A stretch of DNA of 64,000 bases from a virus: positions 774 to 64,773 of the IMG/VR virus record IMGVR_UViG_3300030101_004160. The stretch is one strand, 5' to 3'. A program made the translations under genes and the position numbers. Each line of letters opens with the position of its first letter. The first letter of the stretch is position 1. Below, in pieces: positions 27,378 through 36,009 of the stretch. The notes under the pieces are model-generated. The model was not told the origin of the DNA. It made no database searches and saw only the letters and a program-made list of their open reading frames with translations.

Positions 27378-29687
27378 CTATAGCTTTTCTGCTGCTCTTT
27401 TGATGTCTGCTGCTGTTGTTCCTGCGCCTTTTGCAACCGCCGCGCTATCTTCTTCTTTTTTAGCGTCTTCTTCTCTATTTTTTCTATCTATGTAATAATC
27501 TGCTGCTTTTTTATCCATATCTAAACGCTGTTTAGTATCATGCATATCTCTATTAGCATCTGCCTGAATTTTAGCAACTTCAAGTCTTGAATTAGCGCTT
27601 ATCTCAGCCACTTGTAATTTGCCTTTATTTTCTAACTCTTTAAGCTGTGCTTCGGCTTGGAATTTTTGTTGAGCTGCTTCAGCTGCCGCTTGTTGGGCCT
27701 GCACCTGCTCTTGCATTTTTTGCTGTTGTTGTTTTTGCATTTCAGTCATAGCTTGTTCTAAGACTTTTTCTGCCTCAGTCATGGTGTCTGACTTAAGAAC
27801 TTTAATTACACCTAACATATCTATATTTCCTGCCTGTAAGGCTGCTTGTGCTAATTGTTGTACTACTTGTTTCATAGAATCATCCTTACCACTATCTCCT
27901 ACATAAACACCAAAATCTTGTAAAGCAATATCAGGCATAATATTTAAAAATTTATAAGCTCCATCTCCTAAAATCATACCAGCTTTCTTACCTCCTGCCC
28001 AACAAACTTTCATAAGATTACATACCCTCTCCATTACTCTTTGTTTTGTTTCTGAGTGCGAATAAAACCAACTTTCGGTAATAGTTGCTGACTGAACAAC
28101 ACTTCTTTGTACATTACCAACGTATTCATACTGACCAACAGCCCCTTCTCTTTGTCTTGACACTCCAGATATCTGTCCTGCCATTTCTTCCAACATTAAT
28201 TTTAAATTAATTAACTGCTGTACAGATTGTGACAAAGTAAAATCTATCTGCTGGAACTGATTAAAAGTTTGTATTTGGTTTCCTTCATCTTTAGAATTTA
28301 TAGGTATTATACCGTCTGTTTTTAAGTGATAAAGAACTTGCTGTATGTCCATACCTACATTAGTTGGTAATTGTGAAACATCGTAAACTACCGCCTTACC
28401 ACCAGAACGAGCCATAGCTAATTCTATTTGATAAACCACTATGTTATACAGCATTTGTATGTTGTCTAACATGTCTACCATAGACATACTATTTCCTGTT
28501 GTGTTATTATGTATACATCCCACGTATGATAAACCAGTTTTTCCTGGATCATCTACGCTTCTTACTTGGTTGTCTCTTCTGTTTGCGTTTACAAGTATTT
28601 TTCCGCCTATCATTGTTGCCTCCCATATATCATCAACCCATTTTGTTTCTATAGTCTCCCCTTTTCTTGGCTTGTAAGTATCTTTTACCATTTTTCTAAA
28701 AGGTTTATTTGGGTTGTATTTGTTTTCAGATAGTTTAAATTTAATTGCACGTAAAGATTTCCATTCTGCTGTTAAAACTCTAATTCTTGACTCTTTTCCG
28801 TGTGAAACATCTACCCATTCAAAAGTGCTGCTGTTGTAGTCAGACAAATCGCCACCATGGTATAAGTTTCTCATTTTATCTAGCTCCATTAAATCATCGG
28901 TTGTCAGGCTATCTTTAAATTCATCGTTTATTTCGTTCAGAGAAAGGTATCTCTCTTCTCCAACCCAACAAGCGTCATCAAGATAGTCTGAATGTATAGA
29001 ATCATCGTAAACTATAGTTCTAGGGTCTACTCTTCTTACAAAAGGATCTCCATTTTGTATATCAACTTTATAAAATGATTTACCTGTTACTAACAAATCT
29101 CTGAAGCCCTCTTTATAAACGTCTTTTAAATTATATCTATTTGTAACATACTCTAATCCGTCTTGTGCTGTTTCCTCTACCATTTCACGGTAGTTATATT
29201 TCATATACGTTTCTATATCCTCTGGTATAGGCAACCCTGAGTCGCCCTGAGCCACAATGTCAAAACTCATTTTTTCTTTCATCTCTTTGTGAAATTCATC
29301 TAACAAGTGATGCATCATTAATTTTACTTTATGATCATGTTTTCTTATAACCGCAGATTTATTAACTGTAGTTACCTTCATATCTAAAGGTCTTCTTAAT
29401 TCTTCACCTACAAGTAAGTCTATTTTAGGTGTGATAATGGGATAATTAACCAATCTAGCTGGATATGTGAGCCCGTATTGCTCTGTTATGTATTTATAAT
29501 CACCTTGACTTAAAATACCATTATATATTTGGTAGTTTCTTATATCTTTAGATCTTGAAGTGGCGTAAGAACCACCTTCAGCGCCCATATAGCTAGTTAT
29601 AGCTAATAATACTGATCTACACCAATCTTGTGTTTTTTCGTTCTCTGGCAAAACCATTGAAGGCATTGTGCTGTACGTATATTCCAT
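27378..29687 (-). CDS. portal protein
   Basis: 769 residues. The N-terminal third carries the portal-like core LVNYPIITPKIDLLVGEELR, a conserved segment VTGKSFYKVDIQNGDPFVRR with VDPRTIVYDD, and a long helical region near 440-520 (MLDNIQMLYNIVVYQIELA). The last 130 residues form a Gln/Ala/Lys-rich coiled coil, matching the barrel or crown extension of large portals. It sits directly after the terminase gene (4-base gap) and before scaffold and capsid, the canonical packaging order. It forms the dodecameric ring at the capsid vertex through which DNA is packaged. Confidence 0.8.
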   Translation of the reverse strand: MEYTYSTMPSMVLPENEKTQDWCRSVLLAITSYMGAEGGSYATSRSKDIRNYQIYNGILSQGDYKYITEQYGLTYPARLVNYPIITPKIDLLVGEELRRPLDMKVTTVNKSAVIRKHDHKVKLMMHHLLDEFHKEMKEKMSFDIVAQGDSGLPIPEDIETYMKYNYREMVEETAQDGLEYVTNRYNLKDVYKEGFRDLLVTGKSFYKVDIQNGDPFVRRVDPRTIVYDDSIHSDYLDDACWVGEERYLSLNEINDEFKDSLTTDDLMELDKMRNLYHGGDLSDYNSSTFEWVDVSHGKESRIRVLTAEWKSLRAIKFKLSENKYNPNKPFRKMVKDTYKPRKGETIETKWVDDIWEATMIGGKILVNANRRDNQVRSVDDPGKTGLSYVGCIHNNTTGNSMSMVDMLDNIQMLYNIVVYQIELAMARSGGKAVVYDVSQLPTNVGMDIQQVLYHLKTDGIIPINSKDEGNQIQTFNQFQQIDFTLSQSVQQLINLKLMLEEMAGQISGVSRQREGAVGQYEYVGNVQRSVVQSATITESWFYSHSETKQRVMERVCNLMKVCWAGGKKAGMILGDGAYKFLNIMPDIALQDFGVYVGDSGKDDSMKQVVQQLAQAALQAGNIDMLGVIKVLKSDTMTEAEKVLEQAMTEMQKQQQQKMQEQVQAQQAAAEAAQQKFQAEAQLKELENKGKLQVAEISANSRLEVAKIQADANRDMHDTKQRLDMDKKAADYYIDRKNREEDAKKEEDSAAVAKGAGTTAADIKRAAEKL

Positions 29688-29691
29688 AATT

Positions 29692-31509
29692 TTAATTTAT
29701 TTGTGTAGGTATTCCGTTATATCCCATTTTATAATACCTAAATCCTATATCTTTTATCTCCTCATCTCTTTCGCTTACTTGCATTCTATAATTATCTATG
29801 TTATGTATTAAACAAAGTCCAAACGCAATAGCGCGGTCAGTATTCTGTAAGCCATAATTAGCTAATTCATCTATTAAATCCAAGAACCATATATCTTCGG
29901 CGCTTTCTCTTAAATAATCATCTATTAAATCTTCCATTAATGCCTTTACTTGTTTGTTCATATGCACACCATATCTGTTTCTTGTTTTTGTACCAGGATT
30001 ATGTGCGCTCTCTGGCTTGTGTTTTAGGTACTTCAACGCATTCATACGTTTAAAATAGTCTAAAATACCTATCTTTGTATATTCTACTAGCATTTTTGCA
30101 TTATAATAAACTGCTAGCTTCAAACAACCGTCCCAAAAATCTTCTTTTTTTTCTGGTCTATCTGTATATTCTGCAATTACGTAATCGCTTGACATTTCAG
30201 TATTTGCAAATCTACGATAAATTATTGCACTACCCAAAGAATCTGATGCTCCAGCCTTATCTTGATCATAAGAGTCAATACCGCCTATGTCTAAATTTTT
30301 ATAGTCCAGTTCTGGATGTGCTAAAATTTTGTACGGTCCATTTGGATCTGGCCTCCATCTTACAGTAGGCTCTTCTTCTCCTAGCTCCCACTCTAAATAT
30401 CCTTTTTGTATTTGACTTCTATGATCTTTACTAGACAATATTCTTGATCTTTGTGCGTTAAGTAAAGATATGTCAAATCTTGCCGAATGGGTATTTAAAA
30501 AAGCTTCTTCTATTGTAAGAGGATAGTTTTGTATGTGCAGATTGTACGCTTCATTGTCCCCACTTACTTGTATATCTTCTCTATCATTTATTAATTTTTC
30601 TTTAGCAGCTTTTTCGTTTTCTTTACCATTTTCTATATCAAAAAAACCGTAATAAGCTCTAGATGCTGGTATAAACATAGGTATTAGATTGTAAGCGTCA
30701 TGACTGTAGTACATGTCCATAAAATCTTTACTTGCTTTAGATATGTCGCCACCTGTTCCTCCAACTATAGGTATTCCAAATTGCAAATCACCATCCATAA
30801 AACAAGCTTTGGAGGACATGTAAGCGTTCTTAAGCTTTTTAAACTCTCCAGCTTCTTCAAACACCATCAGCGATACCCTTTCTCCTTTAAATACTTCTGG
30901 ATTATCCATCGTCCTGCAGATTATAGTAGATTGATAGCCGCCTATCTCCCACTTACCATCTTTATTCTTTTGTTTATATCCAGAACGCATAATACCGTCA
31001 GTGTCTTTTAGTACTGAATGTTTAAAGTTAGGATGTATACCGTTTAATCCTTTTTTAGTTTTGTCAAAGAACGCATCTGCCGTTGCTTGTAGTCCTGCTG
31101 CCACACCGACATCATTAAACGGAAAGAAAGTGTATTCGTGTGCTACCGCTCCAGAATTCATGTAAGAAAAGCCTTTATCTCTGGCCTTAATAACAATCAT
31201 TCCTTTACCCTCAGCTTTACAAGTTTCTATGGTATCAAAATATTCATGGTCCATAGCTCTATACCAGGGGTGTATCAATGTTTTACGATTACCTGACGTA
31301 CCGTCATTACCTAATATCTTGTAATAGTTTAAATAAAAATAATACTTACCAGATATTTTTTTCATTCCTTTAGGCTTGAAACCCTCTATACATCTTTGTG
31401 TCTCTTGAGCCCAATACTCTTGATATGCAACTGAATCTGTATTTAAATCTGGGTGTCCATTGTTAGGTACAGGTCTGTATTTTTGTGGATTAAATTTAAT
31501 TTTACCCAT
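29692..31509 (-). CDS. terL: terminase large subunit
   Basis: 605 residues. An ATPase domain is visible: the Walker-A-like loop IVIKARDKGFSYMN at about 105-118, Walker B SLMVFEE at 213-219 with the catalytic Glu, and a following GGTGG coupling-type motif. The C-terminal nuclease domain starts near residue 405 with IGGIDSYDQDKAGASDS, whose first Asp is the expected metal ligand. The Walker A departs from the GxGKS form (Lys is displaced, GFS replaces GKS), a variant I associate with crAss-like terminases. It is the motor and headful nuclease for DNA packaging. The start at 31509 overlaps the upstream gene by 8 bases. No small subunit was recognised. Confidence 0.85.
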   Translation of the reverse strand: MGKIKFNPQKYRPVPNNGHPDLNTDSVAYQEYWAQETQRCIEGFKPKGMKKISGKYYFYLNYYKILGNDGTSGNRKTLIHPWYRAMDHEYFDTIETCKAEGKGMIVIKARDKGFSYMNSGAVAHEYTFFPFNDVGVAAGLQATADAFFDKTKKGLNGIHPNFKHSVLKDTDGIMRSGYKQKNKDGKWEIGGYQSTIICRTMDNPEVFKGERVSLMVFEEAGEFKKLKNAYMSSKACFMDGDLQFGIPIVGGTGGDISKASKDFMDMYYSHDAYNLIPMFIPASRAYYGFFDIENGKENEKAAKEKLINDREDIQVSGDNEAYNLHIQNYPLTIEEAFLNTHSARFDISLLNAQRSRILSSKDHRSQIQKGYLEWELGEEEPTVRWRPDPNGPYKILAHPELDYKNLDIGGIDSYDQDKAGASDSLGSAIIYRRFANTEMSSDYVIAEYTDRPEKKEDFWDGCLKLAVYYNAKMLVEYTKIGILDYFKRMNALKYLKHKPESAHNPGTKTRNRYGVHMNKQVKALMEDLIDDYLRESAEDIWFLDLIDELANYGLQNTDRAIAFGLCLIHNIDNYRMQVSERDEEIKDIGFRYYKMGYNGIPTQIN

Positions 31510-31720
31510 ACTTTAATTTTTTTGACTTACCTAAACCAAAAGGCCCAGCATTAAGTTCTTTTCTTTCTTCTTTTTCAAAAAACCTTTGTCTAAGATCTAC
31601 ATTATGCAACTTCATAGCCATATCATTATATTGATTTGCTTTTTCTATATCTAAAGCTTTATATTTTTTTTTATAAGAATCATATAAATATTGCAATGTA
31701 TACTTATTTTTTTTAGCCAT
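31502..31720 (-). CDS. small charged hypothetical protein upstream of terminase (72 aa)
   Basis: Basic and helical with a Tyr-rich N-terminus (YTLQYLYDSYKKKYKALD) and a C-terminal FGLGKSKKLKYG. It overlaps the terminase start by 8 bases and abuts the upstream gene (stop and start share one base). The position immediately before the terminase large subunit is where small terminase subunits often lie, but 72 residues and the sequence do not let me assign that role. Confidence 0.45.
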   Translation of the reverse strand: MAKKNKYTLQYLYDSYKKKYKALDIEKANQYNDMAMKLHNVDLRQRFFEKEERKELNAGPFGLGKSKKLKYG

Positions 31721-32052
31721 TAATCTAATTGTCTAAACAGGTTACTCGGCATTTTACCACCATCGGCGCACTTCCATCTTCTTCTAGCTTGTCTTATTCT
31801 AGAATTTGGATCGTTTTGCGTTTTTTTACTACTTCTTTTTAATTGACCCAAACTTCTAGCGCAGTATGACTTTCTACGTTTTGCGGCTTTACTTCCTGGT
31901 TTAACCTTGCCTGTTACAGCAGTTTTAAGTTTTGAACCAGGATTTTTAGCCCTATAAGCCTTTACGCCTTTTTTGGTCATTCCTGCGCCTTTTTTAGTAG
32001 GTCGGTAGTTACCACCTTTACCAGTAGTTCTTCTGATGGTTTTTTCCGCCAT
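31720..32052 (-). CDS. small basic phage protein with C-terminal FRQLD tag (110 aa)
   Basis: Strongly basic, with the phrases GAGMTKKGVKAYRAKNPGS, VTGKVKPGSKAAKRRKSYC and RQARRRWKC, a widely distributed small-protein family of marine phages (I recall a DUF assignment but am not sure of its number). The pattern suggests nucleic-acid or DNA-packaging association in the virion. It ends FRQLD, a tag nearly identical to the tails of the next three upstream genes. Start and stop codons overlap its neighbours by one base. Confidence 0.6.
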   Translation of the reverse strand: MAEKTIRRTTGKGGNYRPTKKGAGMTKKGVKAYRAKNPGSKLKTAVTGKVKPGSKAAKRRKSYCARSLGQLKRSSKKTQNDPNSRIRQARRRWKCADGGKMPSNLFRQLD

Positions 32053-32510
32053 TAGTCTAATTGTCTATAAGTTCCAGCATTACCTTTTTTCATTTTCATA
32101 CCCATACCAGCTTTTTGCATAGACATACCATTTAGCATTTTACCACCGCCAGCATAATTCATCATGTCTTTTTTCATACCCATTTTCATTCCACCTGGAG
32201 CTTTTTTCATTTTACCACCATACATCATGTACCCCATGTTGTTTCTTACGTCAGTAGGAAGCTTTGCTAATCCTGGATTTTTTTGTTTGTCAACTGGCTT
32301 TAAGTTTTTACCACCCATAGCCATATTTTTCATCTTCATCCCATAAGCAGCTTTTGGTTTAGTGTGAGTATATCCCATTTTATCCATTCTATTGTGATCT
32401 GCCATAGTGTTAGCTTTGTACCCTTTTCCAGTTTTTGGATCGTACATCATGTGCGGCTTGAATGGTTTTGCCTTACCACCTTTTTTGTACATTTTCTTTT
32501 TTTTCATCAT
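32052..32510 (-). CDS. Met/Lys/Gly-rich low-complexity protein with YRQLD tag (152 aa)
   Basis: About 27 of 152 residues are Met, with many Lys and Gly, in recurring GGKM, MGMKM and GMKM phrases; predicted disordered and very basic. No family recognised. It ends TYRQLD, matching its neighbours. It is the third of four consecutive small basic genes upstream of terminase. A structural or DNA-condensing virion component is plausible but unproven; the Met density is exceptional. Confidence 0.55.
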   Translation of the reverse strand: MMKKKKMYKKGGKAKPFKPHMMYDPKTGKGYKANTMADHNRMDKMGYTHTKPKAAYGMKMKNMAMGGKNLKPVDKQKNPGLAKLPTDVRNNMGYMMYGGKMKKAPGGMKMGMKKDMMNYAGGGKMLNGMSMQKAGMGMKMKKGNAGTYRQLD

Positions 32511-32526
32511 TTTTTTAAATTTTTAA

Positions 32527-32784
32527 TTAATCATGTTGTTTATAATACTTACCTCCTTTCTTATATTTGCTTACACGACCTTTTTTGTTTTTTTCTCTTG
32601 CAGCTGCACGTTTTTCGCCAGCCGTTAATTCTGACCAAGTCTTTGGTGTATCTTTTGTTATTTTTTTTGTAGGTCTAAAAGTGTTTTCACCACCACTATA
32701 ATCTTTTTTACCAGAAGGGGTTCTCCAATCTTCTTTAAACCATCTTTTTAGGGCTAGACCTTTTTTTGTTTTACGTACTGCCAT
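32527..32784 (-). CDS. small basic phage protein with YKQHD tag (85 aa)
   Basis: The start at ATG 32784 is chosen because it lies one base after the upstream stop; a longer reading to 32835 would overlap that gene by 50 bases. The sequence has KRWFKEDWRTPSGKKDYSGG, FRPTKKITKDTPKTWSELT and KGRVSKYKKGGKYYKQHD, a conserved small-protein layout found in marine phages and large viruses. It is very basic, with no Cys ligands. The C-terminal YKQHD parallels the neighbouring tails. Function unknown; a virion DNA-binding role is inferred from charge and operon. Confidence 0.55.
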   Translation of the reverse strand: MAVRKTKKGLALKRWFKEDWRTPSGKKDYSGGENTFRPTKKITKDTPKTWSELTAGEKRAAAREKNKKGRVSKYKKGGKYYKQHD

Positions 32785-32785
32785 A

Positions 32786-33004
32786 TTAATCGTGTTGATA
32801 TATTTGACGTCCGCACTTATCAAAAGAGTAAGCAAACTTACCTCCTGTTTTATATTTCATTCCGCTAGCACCTTTCTTTTTACTTTTGTTTCCCCAGTTG
32901 GCAGCTCCAACTTTTCTACATTTGGCCATAGCCCCGCTTCTATACGCTGAGGTTTTTGGTCCGTATCTAGCAACTACTTTGTGATAACACGCATCTTTTG
33001 GCAT
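32786..33004 (-). CDS. small basic phage protein with IYQHD tag (72 aa)
   Basis: It carries DACYHKVVARYGPKTSAYRS followed by GAMAKCRKVGAANWG, a conserved small phage-protein signature with spaced Cys residues (positions 5 and 29 of that core, plus a C-terminal Cys). Basic and soluble. It ends CGRQIYQHD, sharing the tail of the next three genes. Function unknown; the co-conserved cluster upstream of terminase suggests packaging or virion interior. Confidence 0.6.
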   Translation of the reverse strand: MPKDACYHKVVARYGPKTSAYRSGAMAKCRKVGAANWGNKSKKKGASGMKYKTGGKFAYSFDKCGRQIYQHD

Positions 33005-33015
33005 AACTTTAATTT

Positions 33016-33549
33016 TTAATTCATTTCTTTAATTTCTTTCCTTCTTTCCAAAAACGACAGACCTTTGTTTCCTACTATCTGTTTTCTTTCTCCTCGTCTG
33101 TCAATTGCGTCCAACAATGATTGTCTTGTTTTTAATATTTTTTCTACACCTATCATAAGTTTTTGTAACATTTCTGCGTTTTCTTCATCAAGGTGCATCT
33201 TATCTATGAGGTTTGTAAACTGATTAATTTTATTGTTAAAGGCTAAAAGTTGTTCGTCTAACGGATCAAATTGTAGCTCATTATATTTTTCTGCTGCTGC
33301 TTTCAGTGTAGCATCCTCGCTTCCCTTCCATTTATACGTATCGTACAAATCTTTAGACACAGCTTTTATTCTTTCTGCTTCACTGTAATGTCTATATGGG
33401 CTTTCGTAGTCGTAGACTAACGCAACCCATTTGAGGGCCGTAGGCCCGAACTTTTCCTTATGGATAAGTGATAAAAATTCTGGCACGGCAGTTACCCCGT
33501 CATCATCCCTAAATATGTCTCCCTTTTTATTTAATTTTAACAAATACAT
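33016..33549 (-). CDS. hypothetical packaging-region protein (177 aa)
   Basis: Helical and charged. The centre includes LVYDYESPYRHYSEAERI, and residues about 90-150 form a coiled coil (LLAFNNKINQFTNLIDKMHL). I recognise this only as a type often seen upstream of terminase in Bacteroidetes phages, not as a named family. It overlaps the upstream gene by one base. Confidence 0.45.
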   Translation of the reverse strand: MYLLKLNKKGDIFRDDDGVTAVPEFLSLIHKEKFGPTALKWVALVYDYESPYRHYSEAERIKAVSKDLYDTYKWKGSEDATLKAAAEKYNELQFDPLDEQLLAFNNKINQFTNLIDKMHLDEENAEMLQKLMIGVEKILKTRQSLLDAIDRRGERKQIVGNKGLSFLERRKEIKEMN

Positions 33550-33818
33550 TATTTCGTGTATTTTAATTTTAATCTACAAACATATCTTAATTCATCTATA
33601 CCTTTCTTGCTATCGTTAACTATTGTCTGAATGTAATAATATGGATTATCTTCCATGTGCCAGCTAGATTTTACAACCTTAAAGCCATATGATTTTGCTC
33701 TCTTTTTAATTATAGGCTCTTCATCAATTAATTGTCCTAGTTTTTCATATATTTTTTCTAGATAATAATAATTATCTTTCGTATATACCTTTCCTAAATC
33801 TTTGTCTATTTTTTTCAT
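33549..33818 (-). CDS. hypothetical protein (89 aa)
   Basis: A basic protein with helical N-terminus and beta C-terminal half (SSWHMEDNPYYYIQTIVND, then RYVCRLKLKYTK). No signature recognised. It overlaps upstream by 4 bases and downstream by one, so it belongs to the same transcript. Confidence 0.4.
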   Translation of the reverse strand: MKKIDKDLGKVYTKDNYYYLEKIYEKLGQLIDEEPIIKKRAKSYGFKVVKSSWHMEDNPYYYIQTIVNDSKKGIDELRYVCRLKLKYTK

Positions 33819-34492
33819 TTTACTAATGAAGTTTGTTTAGGTCCAAATATAATATTTAATATGTTATTTTCGGTAGGTAATTTATTAATATTATTACTAT
33901 CTGATAAATAAGGGGCTGTATTCTCTTTAATCATTAATTGTTCTTTTTTTTCTTTTAATGCATCAGTAGAATCTTTAGCTATTATGTTTTTATTAAACAG
34001 ATCATATTTTTCTTGCGGCTTGTCTTTACCAGCCCAGTGATACTTAAACCAAAAATCTGTAATTGATTCTTCTCCAGACCAAACTTTACTAAAGTTAGCC
34101 TTGGGGTGCATTCTATGAAAACCTAAGAATAACATTTTTTGTTGATCTGGACTTAAGTCTTTTACATCAACACTTTTAGATTCTTTACTACCAAGGCTCA
34201 AATCTCGCAACCAGTTAGGTAAAGGTAAGTTTTTTTCTTTAAAGTAATTTACAGTTCTGTTAACAGCTGTGTTTCCTCCTTTCTTCTCTCCCTTCTCAAA
34301 CATAAACAAACCTCTTCCTGCTCCGTCTTTTTTACCATCATCTGTTATTTGTACTGCGTTAGGTTTCATTCTTTGCTCTGCTCCTGTTTCGTGGAAAGCA
34401 ATATAATCCATTAGTTTTTCATATTGATCAGGCGTGCCTCCTTTGTCTCCAATGATTATTTGTAGTAATTCGTTATAATTTATTTCGTCCAT
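33815..34492 (-). CDS. putative lysozyme/transglycosylase-like virion protein (225 aa)
   Basis: Residues 30-75 contain YIAFHETGAEQRMKPNAVQ followed by GRGLFMFEKGEKKGG, the arrangement (early Glu, then a Gln or Phe-Glu strand and a Gly turn) seen in small phage peptidoglycan hydrolases of marine phages. The rest is helical with Trp-rich segments (FWFKYHWAGKD). Most likely it opens the cell wall locally during DNA entry; a purely structural role is the alternative, since catalytic residues cannot be proved here. It overlaps both neighbours by 1-4 bases. Confidence 0.45.
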   Translation of the reverse strand: MDEINYNELLQIIIGDKGGTPDQYEKLMDYIAFHETGAEQRMKPNAVQITDDGKKDGAGRGLFMFEKGEKKGGNTAVNRTVNYFKEKNLPLPNWLRDLSLGSKESKSVDVKDLSPDQQKMLFLGFHRMHPKANFSKVWSGEESITDFWFKYHWAGKDKPQEKYDLFNKNIIAKDSTDALKEKKEQLMIKENTAPYLSDSNNINKLPTENNILNIIFGPKQTSLVK

Positions 34493-35634
34493 TAAAATCT
34501 GCCTCCGTTTGTAAAGTTACGTTTTTTTATTCTTCCTCCGTTTTCCATTTTTTGCATAGCCATAGAATTAATAGACTCTTGTGAAGCCTTACTGAATATA
34601 TTGCCTATTTGTTTCATGGTTGCTGCTTCATTTATAAGCTGCATCATGTCCTTTCCGCTACCAAACTTCATTCCCTCTTCAGCATAATCTAACTCTTCTT
34701 CAACATTTTCTGTTAAATATGGATTAGGTTTATTTCCAACAAAATCTCCTTGGTCTATAATAGGCTTATTTGTTTTTCTAATATCTAATTTGGGTTTAAT
34801 TCCTGAGGCTACAGTTGTTCTAGGCGTTCCTTCTACTTGTCTTTGGCTTTCTCCTCTTTGTATTTTTTGTGCTTGTGGTGTCATCATCGGCCCAGCTGAA
34901 CCTTCTCCTCTACCCATAATTAAATTCATTAAAGGGCTTACAGTCATATCAACTACAGGTCTAACGATATTTTCTGCAATAGGTCTAGCAACTGCTTCAA
35001 ATGCTGGCATTACTACATCAAAACCAGCGCTTTTTACTAAATCAGCACCACCTCTAACACCTTGATCTATTACGTCAAGTCCTGCCTCTACTCCTTGACC
35101 AGCTACATCAACAACAGGAGCTACTACATTTTCAACTACATTACCAGCGGCATCAAAAACAGGCTGTGTTATTGGGTTAACAACATTTGCTGCAGTACCA
35201 AGAACGTTTCCTGCTACATTTCCTAGACTTCTTACGAATCTCCTAAAGCCTCTAAAGTTTTCACGTAGTCCTGTATACGGGTTAATAGTACCACTACCAC
35301 CCATAGCTCTTAACATATTTGCTTCTTCTGGTGTAACATGGGCTAGTTGCGTGTCTCCAAACCTACCAAGACTAGCTACCTTTTTATATTCAGCTGGAGA
35401 TAATTGACCACCTTTATTAAAACTTGTAACATTTTTATCCATATAAGGATTTAGTCCTATCAATCTATTAGCATCCATGTTTCCTTCCAATGCTTCACTA
35501 CCACCACCTGTAGTACCCATAGCTCTATTGCTTTGTGATATAGTGTTTAGATTTGTAAATAAAGATTGTAAGTTTTGTTCATCTGACATATTAGTAGATG
35601 ACATCATGTTGTTTTGCATATCTGGAAAGGCCAT
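34492..35634 (-). CDS. putative virion structural protein (380 aa), first late gene
   Basis: Gly/Asn/Met-rich with a hydrophobic Val/Ala region (about residues 135-245: repeats of ENVVAPVVDVAGQG type) that may be membrane-active. The phrase LAHVTPEEANMLRAMGGSG then INPYTGLREN is a conserved signature I associate with marine phage virion proteins. The C-terminus is basic (KKRNFTNGGRF). It is the first gene of the minus-strand late block, beside the divergent control region, so its start may be driven by the -7 box at 35665-35672. Confidence 0.5.
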   Translation of the reverse strand: MAFPDMQNNMMSSTNMSDEQNLQSLFTNLNTISQSNRAMGTTGGGSEALEGNMDANRLIGLNPYMDKNVTSFNKGGQLSPAEYKKVASLGRFGDTQLAHVTPEEANMLRAMGGSGTINPYTGLRENFRGFRRFVRSLGNVAGNVLGTAANVVNPITQPVFDAAGNVVENVVAPVVDVAGQGVEAGLDVIDQGVRGGADLVKSAGFDVVMPAFEAVARPIAENIVRPVVDMTVSPLMNLIMGRGEGSAGPMMTPQAQKIQRGESQRQVEGTPRTTVASGIKPKLDIRKTNKPIIDQGDFVGNKPNPYLTENVEEELDYAEEGMKFGSGKDMMQLINEAATMKQIGNIFSKASQESINSMAMQKMENGGRIKKRNFTNGGRF

Positions 35635-35664
35635 AGTGAAATTGTATTAAATTTATAATAACTA

Positions 35665-35672
35665 CAAAGATA
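35665..35672 (-). promoter_or_regulatory. -7 box of putative main late promoter
   Basis: Forward CAAAGATA reads TATCTTTG on the minus strand, matching TAnnTTTG, 30 bases before ATG 35634. A -33 TTG at the expected distance is not evident. Confidence 0.45.
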
Positions 35673-35715
35673 TAAAAAAAAATTATGTTTAGTTGTGAGA
35701 GAGTGATACTATATG

Positions 35716-35790
35716 CTTACTTCCCCCCTCCCCTTTCTATTTTTTTCTACACCCCACCCTACTTTTACTTTCTATTTTTTTTTCTGACTT
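35716..35790 (+). other. strand-biased pyrimidine tract with C runs
   Basis: Almost all bases are pyrimidines, including CCCCCC, CCCC, CCCC and CCC runs, against an AT-rich background; the phrase CTTTCTATTTTTTT occurs twice. The minus strand therefore has four G runs (3, 4, 4 and 6 G), enough for a G-quadruplex. Confidence 0.5.
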
Positions 35791-35830
35791 TATTACAGAT
35801 ATATATATTTACTAACTTAAACTTATAACT

Positions 35831-35992
35831 ATGGACTACATACTATGGCTCGTCTTAATCTTCCTTGCTTCATTTCTTAAATGCTTAGGCTTCTTACTTG
35901 CACTTGCAGTTGCTTACTACATCTTTCTAAAGATTGTAACTGGTAACGATAAAGTAATGGATTTAGTCAAGGATAAACTAAAGAACTCTTAA
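35831..35992 (+). CDS. small membrane protein (53 aa), first early gene
   Basis: ATG 35831 opens a 53-codon frame beginning MDYILWLVLIFLASFLKCLG, continuing with another hydrophobic run to about residue 32, then a charged tail ending KDKLKNS. One long or two short membrane spans are expected. It is preceded by the shared early leader motif (35779-35795) and followed immediately by its own terminator, so it is a monocistronic early unit. Small inner-membrane proteins in this position often act on the host during takeover; here that is only a possibility. Confidence 0.6.
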   Translation: MDYILWLVLIFLASFLKCLGFLLALAVAYYIFLKIVTGNDKVMDLVKDKLKNS

Positions 35993-36009
35993 TCGGGTTC
36001 TTTTTTTTT
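35981..36009 (+). terminator. intrinsic terminator of the first early gene
   Basis: AAGAACTC (35981-35988) pairs with GGGTTCTT (35995-36002) around a 6-base loop, one G-U pair, and is followed by T residues to 36009. The stem includes the end of the 53-codon gene and its stop codon. Confidence 0.7.
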
